Assembly: GCA_015227615.1 (NCBI GenBank)
Contig: JAALGZ010000008.1
Location: 372,001 to 436,000, forward strand
Source: Labyrinthula sp. Ha
Taxonomy: Eukaryota; Sar; Bigyra; Labyrinthulida; Labyrinthulaceae
Length of the DNA: 64,000 nt
Direction: 5' to 3'
Both the position numbers and the translations under genes were made by a program. Of this stretch, positions 55,589-64,000 are shown piece after piece. Position 1 is the stretch's first letter. The number at the start of each line of letters is the position of its first letter. Below the pieces are notes generated by a model. That model was given only the letters and a program-made list of their open reading frames with translations, made no database searches and was not told the DNA's origin.

Positions 55589-58500
55589 ATCCAGAGATTT
55601 TATCAGGAAGGGTACATCCTTTGCTAACATTACGGGCTTGATCTATACACAAAAGTTTATTTAGCTATTGCAATTATTCCTGAGGAGCTAAACTGATTGC
55701 AATTAATTCTGATTTTTAAGATATGAATTTATTTTCAGGAAAAGTAGAAGCCCTGACAAGGTATCACATACCGTTGCTATTTATTGAGATCCTATATGGA
55801 GTGGACCCTGTTTTTATGGTTAATTATATGTTTTATTTTAATGCCTAGGTATAGTGTCAAACGTTTCTTATATGATATGTGCTTAACTCCCGAAATATAT
55901 AAAAATTTCAAGAAAGTTTCGTGCTTATAATTGTACCACCAATTTTAAGATACAGATGTCCAAAATAGTTACAATCCATGGGTTAAAAAATAATAGAAAC
56001 ATAGATTATTTCAAGAGATTACTAACCTTAAAAGATAGCATAAAAGTTATTTTGCTGATTTTATCTCCTCTTATCCCAAGAAAAATACAATAAATATATT
56101 CATAAATACATAATTACTTAAATTTCAATATTCAATTAATAGAATGAGGTTCTTGTAGTAAATATTGTTATATATATATAATCCTAAATTGATTTATCGA
56201 GTTTTTGCAGTAAACTTGATAGTTTATTCCAAATTCAAAAGATATAACTTTAATTTCATATGATCAATTAAATCAGGGAATCTAGAAAATATGAATAATA
56301 TATGTTCTTCCATTGTTAAAAAATGGGTATGATCTATCAGGGAGTCTAAGATTTGCCGAAAATTTTCCTTTATAAGATTTTCTTCTTTCCTGGGGTAATA
56401 ATGAGATGATAATATTACTGTGTGTGTTCTGTAAAATAAAAAAAAATCCAAACGATAGAAAAATGTTTTTTAGTTAAAAACTAGTAGTAACTGCATACTT
56501 ATAAGGATTTTTAAGTAAATAAACTGTGTCTGAAAAATCATAAAAAACTCAAATATTCTGTGAGAGCTAGTGCATGTCTATTTTTTGAAACATACAAGAT
56601 TTATCAATCTGGTACTAGCATTACTTTTATCACAAGTTAAATTCATAGAAACAAGAAATCCTTGTCAAAAAATACTTTTTTAATTAGAAGATCAGTGATT
56701 ATTATATCATTATATTTGGATACATGTCTGATTAGGATTTAGACGTAGCATATCAGATATTTTATTAACCTAATATTAATGAATCTAATAGAATGCTATT
56801 TGGAAGATTTAACAATACAAACTTTGCCCTAAAGGTGTGAAAGAGCATTGATGTGTTGAAATCATAAGAATTGGTATGAGAAGGGATTTCTTTGGTAAGT
56901 AACCTTGTAGTTCAGAACTTTCAAATGTACAATACTGTATACAAACCGTGGGCCTATTATAAATTAGCAGTCATAAAAGAATGTTTTAGTGCTATAAACT
57001 AACCTGTGCTATAAAATAAAATAGCTACTTATGTTTTGCTTTCCTTTAACATTTCACAAGCCATATTGTACTAATATTTATTATGTATGCAACAGAAATA
57101 TACGAATAAAATTGAGACTTCGCTAATTAGATGCGATAATTAATATGTATTGTTAATATTATAAGTTTTTCTGAGAAAAAATAGGGAGTAGAAGTTTGTT
57201 ATCAGGTGGAAGCTATCATTGCATATTAGGGATTAACCTAAGGTATGTATATTATCATGCATTCCAAGATGGAGATTAAATGAACTCCAATCACAGAAAA
57301 AAGTTGACAAGCTTTAGAGCCTGCAAACAAACAGAAGTAGTTAGTCATTAAAATAAAATTTGCTGTAACTTACGTAGAAATTAAGTTGTATGACTTTTAT
57401 AGACTTCATGTAAACAAGATAAGAAACTCTTAATATATCATAGCATTCTATTAATATAATTACGATATATACATTATTAGAATTAAAAAAAGTATATTTC
57501 GTAATATAGATGTATGAATACCCGTAGAACTTTAGACTTCATACAGATAAATTAATTTGGAGGTATTAGAAATAATCGGTGAGAAATGTAAATTTCATGG
57601 ATAGAAAAAAAATAAGTATATACACCTTAGGCTACAATTAGTTGAAGTATTATATCAAGGTTTTAAAAATATGTATGAATAACAAAGAAAACCTATGTCA
57701 AGATATATTGCCTTGGGTTTATCTTTTCATAGTACTATATTTTACAATATTAACAGAAAATCGGGATTCCATGACTCTAGAAGTTAATATGATTTGTATT
57801 TTCTAAACGTATTTGAGTTTTACTATACGAGAGTCAATATACCTGAAAAACAACTTAGTAAAACGGAATTTTCATGACAATTTTAAAAATTTGCTAAAAA
57901 GAGCTTTGGGGGTGGAAACTCCTAAATGGCGAAGCTGGGAATATATTCAAATATACTAAGGTATTGAAAATATTTTTTTATTGGGAAGCGATTTGACTGC
58001 TAATAGAGTACATATATAACACATGTTAAGCTTATAGTTTTAAATGTACCAAAACTTTTTTGAATAACTGAATTCCCAGGTTATGTATGCGTGTATATGT
58101 GTATGAATATATGGTAATGAGACAGCATTTAAGTTCCAGGGCGATTTATTGCGAATTCAGAATTGTTTATACTGGTGTTTATAATTGTGTTTTGCTGTAT
58201 CTACCTGAGGTATCTAAGATTATTTTTATTTTTCCTATGGACCAAGATAACCAGAAGTTGTGTTCATTTTGAATTTATTCCAAGTATCTAACAATAATCA
58301 AAATATTGTAAGTATTGTAGCTGCTGCTATGGGATAACGGGTAGTAAAAAAATGGAGGTAGTTCATCTCATGTGACTTTTTGAGTTTTCCCATAAAGATA
58401 GGATTATATTATAGTTAAAATTTGTGTTTAATTTCCATCTCTAACCATGTAAAATACTTATATGGTGGTTTGCTGAGTTTCAGGTTAAATAATTTAGAAT

Positions 58501-61500
58501 ATATGCTGAAACTTCAAGGGTAAAAAACTCTAATAAATTATACACTCTTCATTCGTCAGCATGGGGGAATAGCGGTATAAAATGATACAAATACGAGTAT
58601 ATTATAGGTAGTTGACCTCATTCCATCTTTGGTGCAATTTAAAAAAATACTTAGGAAAAATTTCTTAAATTCATTAGCAGATTACCTTGTTGCAAAATAT
58701 GAAAAAATAACAGTTTTCAATTGAAGAGTACTGCAATATTGCTAATTTTGAGTTTAAGTTCTTCTTTAATTTACTCTCTCTCTTTCTATTTTACCAGAAA
58801 GACATATGTTGAAGAATTTGAACAATTATCCTAATTCTTTGATTCTTCTCATCCTGAACTCAGATATGAATATGCATGTATCAACCTTGTAATGTTGATT
58901 TACAATATACTTGTTTTGACTAGTTGTAGTTAATAACATGGAAATATGTAAAAAGCAAGAATCTTAAATATTATTTCTCTATAATCCCAGTCTCAGAATA
59001 CTGGCCCAATACCCTTTGATAAACTCTCGCAATGCTACTTTCTTAAAGATACAGAAGGCTCAACCTGAGCTACTCTTCTAAGATTACCCTTTAAATTTTT
59101 TATATGGACAATAAAAAGATCTCTGACATAATCACCTTATATTCTGATATATATATATATGTACCATAAATGACAAGTACTAGTGCCATGATTAAGTTCT
59201 TTAAATATTGCCATCAAATAAAGTTACCAACTAATACCCACTAACCTTGAAGACAAAAAGGTAACTATGAAATCTATGATTTGGAATAGCCTCTTTATTA
59301 TATTCCTAAAGAATTTTGCTCGATTTATGTTATCTTCTTTTATTTTCAGGATAATATGAATCCTTTTAGATTAGTTTTTTCAAAATATTCATGAACTAGA
59401 AGGATATAACTTTTGCCTATATAAAACGTAATATCAACATTTCATGTCATATGCTCACTTCAATTGTATCCAGTTTCTCTAGCTCCGTAGCCTCGGTCTT
59501 ACTTATGATATCCGCTAACCTTCATCATAAATATTTATTTAATTTGAGTTACCTGGTCTACTAATAATGAGGTTATAAAACCTAGAGTTCATTCATGATT
59601 TTTAATGTATTGCTATGCCAAGTTTAAAAGCTCAAAGATGGAGTAAAATGCTTAAATAGAAGCTAAATGCAGCGAAATCTAGGTTTATTGTATCTTTTCT
59701 ATTTTCTTCTAAGTCGCTAACCACAATGTCACGATGTTTTGCACACCATTCTTACTTTGAGAGTAAACCCACATTTCCTTTTTCATTGAAAAAATTCACG
59801 CAGTGAGAAACTTTATCAATCACTACTGAAAGTTTTATGCAGAGACTTACAATTTAAGCCATAAGAGCTTGAATACACCTCGTGTTACTGCCAAGAAAAA
59901 TAAGTGCAGTTCTTTCGGACATGGAAAAATGTAAGAAAAAGTACGAGCTACAGCGTCATTTTTTGCATAATTTCTTGAAAGAGAATAGACGTTCGATTCA
60001 AATATGATAATTATTCAAATCATAAATCATAAATTTTACATTATTTTGAAATTTTGAATTTGTATAAAAGATATAGAACAGTTTATATGAAAAAAAAATA
60101 AGAATAATAATATAATAGTAAAAACAACTGGGATAATACTAGAAACATTGTTACACATATAACATAAATAAGAATGTAATTTTCAGTACAAACTTCTTCA
60201 ATTAGATAATTCTACTATGGCATTAGCATTAAAAAAATTTGCTTTAGGAAATATACTTTTTCTTAATCTACGTACATACAGAGTATTAAGCTATATACCA
60301 CATGTAATACGCGTTATATCCCTGATGGATTTCAACCATTTCACATAAACTCACACATTTGATAATTACCAGAAAACTTAAAATTGTTTTTACTCGATAT
60401 TTTTAACCCGAAGAACTGGGGAAAATATTTGTGAAATGGATCTCTAGGTAAAGAATATATATATATCCCAGAGAATGATTTTTTTCTATGAAAGAAGACC
60501 AGAAAGAAAGTTGTAATGAGGCAAGATGGAACTGTTCATAGTCTTGAAAGAGGATTCAAACTATGTAGGAAACATCAAGCTGATTATAAAATACTGAAAG
60601 TTTTCCGTCAAGTCTTCCCAGAAATGATTATTTGTGGTTGGATTTAACACTGAAGAGTAATGAACATGAAAAAACTCTCTTATTCAGCAAAGATATAGGA
60701 AAAAAAGATACATATCTATGGTTTACCCGTTAAAAGTGCCCTGGGTGAATGCACCAGAGTAAATAGGAAATATGAGTAATCAGAGTATTTTAATCAAATC
60801 AGCAAAAATAAAGAGAATTTAGAAACTAATAAGATTTGTGAAAAATTTTCATGGTTGCTGAGGAATTCGCAGTTTATAATGCTTGTTCTAGTTTATATAA
60901 ATATTGTTTGCGCTAGAAAACGAGTCATAATGCTATTGAAACTATACCTCGCTTCTAATTCTCTTAGATAGTAATGTATTATATATTTTATTTATACTGT
61001 GTTATAATCTATGGATAAATGAAAGCATTTTTATACCCTGGTTGGATAACTTTGAGAACCTTTTAACCACATGCTAACTTTAGATTAGATTCACGGGTTC
61101 TTATTTTGAAGATAGTAATTTTATATAGTTAGTTTCAATATGACTTCATAACAGAGTTTAAGTGCTAAAATTTAACCAAGAACCAAAAGCGTAACAAAAC
61201 TATATATGTAACTGAAAGGTTGGTAGTCTTACTAACAAGAAAATATTTATTTTTAATACAAAAATAACAACAATATGGGAAAGAGTACTCTATTAACTCC
61301 CTTTAACCCTATCAAAGGAATTAAAGGGAAGAATCTTTTGCTTATTGAGTTACCAAGCGTATGTCCTAGTTTGTTGGTGAATATTCTGTCGGCTTATTTT
61401 GTTATTGAGTATTATTCTGCCACGTCATTTAGTATTTATTATATCTTATTTATTATGTTATTCCGAAAGCCCAAGTTAGCCGTTAACTGCAAACATAACT

Positions 61501-61639
61501 TGAGAAAAAAAAGAAAGAATTATGTTCAAAGCATTTATCCATATAACCCTTTTAAGTAAAGCAAGCGAGATATATTTATTTATCACAATTATTACAATAC
61601 GGAATTAATATTTACTACTGAAAAGAGAGCCGAAAAGCC
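55589..61639. other. Very AT-rich desert, second part
   Basis: It is AT-rich with scattered TATATA tracts. A coding-like exon on the minus strand (56431-56224) is listed separately. Nothing else rises above background; a 94-codon frame at 61275 has no family and poor composition. Confidence 0.5.
56224..56431 (-). other. Coding-like terminal exon, unassigned
   Basis: Below an acceptor-like TTATTTTACAG on the minus strand, a frame of about 68 codons runs to a TAA and encodes helical, charged sequence (RKEENLIKENFRQILDSLID, then MEEHILFIFSRFPDLIDHMK). It looks more coding-like than its surroundings, but the only upstream donor gives a 25-nt intron and no ATG. It may be the last exon of an unrecognised or decayed gene. 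Confidence 0.2.
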
Positions 61640-63069
61640 TCTACAGACTGAATCCAGTGTTGAATAAAGTTTCTACACAATTGTAGAAAAATATGACCTC
61701 TTGAATCTTCTATTGATATTTGTTTCTCCAATAATTACCACACATCCTTGACTTTTTCTTCTGCAGCAGCAATCCAATGTATGTGGAGGTTGGACCAAAT
61801 GTTCTGATACTGGTACGTGACATCAAAGTCACTTGAGAGTTACTCTCAGGAAAGTTTCTGAACAAAATGAAAAAAGGGAAGGCATATAATGCCTCCTCGC
61901 CATTATTGGGAAACGGGGTCTTCACCGCACAAGGAAACTTTTGGCATAAACAGAGATTGACGGTTCAAAAGGGATTTTCAACAATAATGATGAAGAATGG
62001 GATTCCCTGTATGAAAAAAACTGCAAGGGACCTGGTTGTATACATGAAAGTAGCCCAAAAAGAATCAGCAAAGGAAATAACAGATTTTGATATCTTGAAG
62101 TTGATGATTATGACTTCATTGGAAACAATTTGTCAAGTGTCGTTTGGGTATGAAATTGGTTGTTTCAACAAGAAGAAAGGTAACGAAATAATAGGCATTC
62201 TTTCCATTATATTCAATACCTTCGGACGCAGAATAAGTTCTCCATATCTTCAATGGACCAAGAGCTTTCCAACTGCAGAAAATACTAAATTAAATGCTTC
62301 TTTGGAAAAACTAAATATAATTGTTAGAGACATAATTGCTAAACGTAGAAAAAGTAAGAGGGAAACTGAAAAGATCAATTTACTCGACATCATTCTTGAA
62401 AGTGATTTTAATGAAGAACAAGTTACTGATAATGTTAAAAATGTTTTGTTTGCAGGATTTGATACCACTGCAAGTACTTTGTGTTGGTCCTTTTATGTAT
62501 TGGCAAAGCGCCCAGATATCCAAAGCAAGATCCGTGCCGAGATGGACAAGCAGTTTGGGTCAAAGTTGGACACATTGGATGGACCAAAACTAGAAAAGTT
62601 GACATACTTGAATGCAGTAGTTATGGAAATCTTCCGTTTGTATCCAGGTGCAGCCTTCACTAGAACAACTTTGGAGGAAATATGTGTTGGTGGATATACT
62701 ATTCCCGCAGGGGTGGATATTGGATTCACCCCATATATATACCATAGGGATGAAAGAAACTTTCGAAATGCCAAAGTGTTTTGCCCAGAAAGGTGGCTGA
62801 CAGGCGATCGACAGAATGTTGATTTATTCTCTCAGTTGTCTACAGCAGCTGTAGAAACAGCTTTTCTAACATTTGGATATGGAAAGCAAAACTGTGTGGG
62901 AAGAAAGTTATCAGCTTTAGAGACTCGTATTGTGATTCTGTATGTGTTGAGAAATTTTGAAGTTTTCCCTGCGATAAAACAACATCCAGAGTTCCAAGAA
63001 ACCCCTTTTGCTGGAGTTACACTGATTCCTCAGCACATGAGAGTTGGTTTCAAACCAAGAAAAGTCTAG
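61640..63069 (+). pseudogene. Cytochrome P450 (copy 3), 5'-decayed duplicate of copy 2
   Basis: From 61867 a 400-codon frame is nearly identical to residues 135-534 of copy 2. Upstream, homology to the start of exon 2 continues but degrades, with a TGA at 61834-61836 where copy 2 has a CGA Arg codon. Only traces of exon 1 remain (TTCTACACAATTGTAGAAAA near 61670). The membrane anchor and about 134 N-terminal residues are therefore missing. The I-helix here is the regular AGFDTTAS, but the heme loop reads FGYGKQNCVGRK: Gln replaces the conserved Arg that binds a heme propionate. It is probably non-functional, unless a soluble product starts at 61867. The cassette order and orientation with PRXL2 copy B repeat those of copy 2. 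Confidence 0.85.
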
Positions 63070-63171
63070 CAACATGGGAATTACATTTATTCACTGATGT
63101 TTGAACATCTGTTAATACCTTCTATTATAAGTGTCTCTGGGCAGATCGGAATAAGAAAATTTTGTTGTTTC

Positions 63172-63780
63172 CTACGACGTCTTCTTAATCTCAAGAACCT
63201 TGAACATTTCCTCTAAATTTGGTTTATCTCCAAACGTTTTCTGCTGAAACTCGTAAATGACTTGTCCTCTCTTATTGAGGATATATGTTCCACCTAACTG
63301 CATCTTGTCTCCTGTTCTGCTCTGCTCAACATTTCTTGCCTGGAACATTCGCTTGATAACTTGGGGCTTCAGTAGATCGGTATAGCTTCCTTCTCCAAGT
63401 TTGAACTCCTTATACAATTTTTTATCTTCATCAATATAAAGATCTAATCCTTTCCAATAACCTCCTTCAAGAAAAGAATCTAGAGCATCGACACCTAAAC
63501 CTACTCCTACAAGTTTCACTCCATTTTTCTCCAATGTTGGAGCAAGAGAACTCATTTCCGTAGCTAAGTTTCTGCATAGCGGACAACCAAATCTTCGAAG
63601 CAAATGAACAACTGTGATACCTTCTTTCCATAGATTTTCAAGTTTCACTTCTTTGAGAGAGTATTTTTTGCTTGCATTATGTTCAGAGACAACCTTTTGT
63701 AACGTAACATCACTCAGCGAAGGCACCTCTTGCAAACAAATTCCATTCATAATGTTCCTATTTTCTATGTTTTTACTCAT
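63172..63780 (-). CDS. PRXL2-family thioredoxin-fold peroxiredoxin-like protein (copy B)
   Basis: A 202-residue, intronless protein of the AhpC/TSA PRXL2 family (PRXL2A/B/C; PRXL2B is prostamide/prostaglandin F synthase). WKEGITVVHLLRRFGCPLCR places the CxxC at Cys66 and Cys69, complete as in the family. It continues with GVGLGVDALDSFLEGGYWKG, LDLYIDEDKKLYKE and KMQLGGTYIL, all characteristic. It would reduce peroxides or endoperoxides with thioredoxin-type electrons, in the cytosol as no signal is seen. It faces P450 copy 3 tail-to-tail (102 bp between stops), as copy A faces P450 copy 2. It has no 18-residue repeats, so those were probably gained by copy A. Confidence 0.9.
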   Translation of the reverse strand: MSKNIENRNIMNGICLQEVPSLSDVTLQKVVSEHNASKKYSLKEVKLENLWKEGITVVHLLRRFGCPLCRNLATEMSSLAPTLEKNGVKLVGVGLGVDALDSFLEGGYWKGLDLYIDEDKKLYKEFKLGEGSYTDLLKPQVIKRMFQARNVEQSRTGDKMQLGGTYILNKRGQVIYEFQQKTFGDKPNLEEMFKVLEIKKTS

Positions 63781-64000
63781 TTAATTATTAATTAATTTGT
63801 TTTGTTTGAACACTTGTCTGTAGTGTACTTGTATTATATTCATTGTTTGACATGTTTGAACATCTACAATTGTGTACAATTTTGGAATTTAAAGTATGAA
63901 TTGTTCTATGTGGAAGAATGTAGCATTACCAAAAGAGATAAGAGAAGATGTTCTAGTGTAACAAAGATGTTACTTAAAGTAAAACATCAATGAAACATAT
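63781..64000. other. Terminal 220 bp, upstream of PRXL2 copy B
   Basis: No gene is supported. It should hold the promoter of the minus-strand PRXL2 gene starting at 63780. The short plus-strand frame here has no family resemblance. Confidence 0.4.

Noticed and set aside
61275-61559. 94-codon open frame before P450 copy 3
   Set aside because: No family resemblance, background composition, no splice support; likely chance in AT-rich DNA.
50742-61639. Transposon or virus-like element between the two cassettes
   Set aside because: No polymerase, integrase, transposase or capsid-like translation, and no terminal repeats were seen.

Overview
The window comes from a nuclear genome of an AT-rich eukaryote, most likely a single-celled protist. 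The genes are eukaryotic: ribosomal protein eS21, complex I subunit NDUFA5, an RTEL1/FANCJ-class helicase, a peroxisomal ABCD half-transporter, a 7TM-RGS protein and microsomal-type P450s. They carry spliceosomal GT-AG introns. TAA, TAG and TGA all serve as stops, so the standard code fits. The fifteen best-supported introns are only 27-32 nt long. I could not name the species or phylum.

Layout. 1-4450 holds no convincing gene. A 7TM-RGS gene sits alone at 4.45-5.9 kb, followed by a 5.2 kb desert with a cluster of ATTGAT/ATCAAT inverted repeats. A dense island at 11.1-19.4 kb holds a P450, an FLVCR-like transporter, the helicase and succinate-semialdehyde dehydrogenase. A second desert (19.4-24.3 kb) ends in a GC-rich patch. 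A second island (24.3-32.3 kb) holds a glycosyltransferase-like secreted protein, an unknown 305-residue protein, a 1685-residue multi-pass membrane protein and a possible microprotein. After another desert, the island at 37.1-40.1 kb has a J-protein, eS21, NDUFA5, a divergent GAPDH and a small membrane protein. After 40.1-45.4 kb of desert come ABCD and a P450/PRXL2 pair (45.5-50.7 kb). A very AT-rich desert (50.7-61.6 kb) with a few decayed-looking exons follows, then a second P450/PRXL2 pair (61.6-63.8 kb).

Most notable points. (1) Gene islands are packed almost as tightly as a nucleomorph: convergent genes end 15 or 27 bp apart, overlap by 11 bp, or share one TTAA as both stop codons. Yet the islands are separated by 4-11 kb deserts. 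(2) A convergent P450 + PRXL2 (prostamide-synthase-like thioredoxin-fold) cassette is duplicated and the copies have decayed reciprocally. In the first, the P450 is whole but PRXL2 has lost the first Cys of its CxxC and gained an array of 18-residue helical repeats. In the second, PRXL2 keeps CxxC but the P450 has lost its 5' end. The P450 bodies stay almost identical in blocks, which suggests gene conversion. (3) The eS21/NDUFA5 bidirectional promoter has six CCAAT boxes in 196 bp. No virus-like element, CRISPR array or confident tRNA/rRNA gene was seen.
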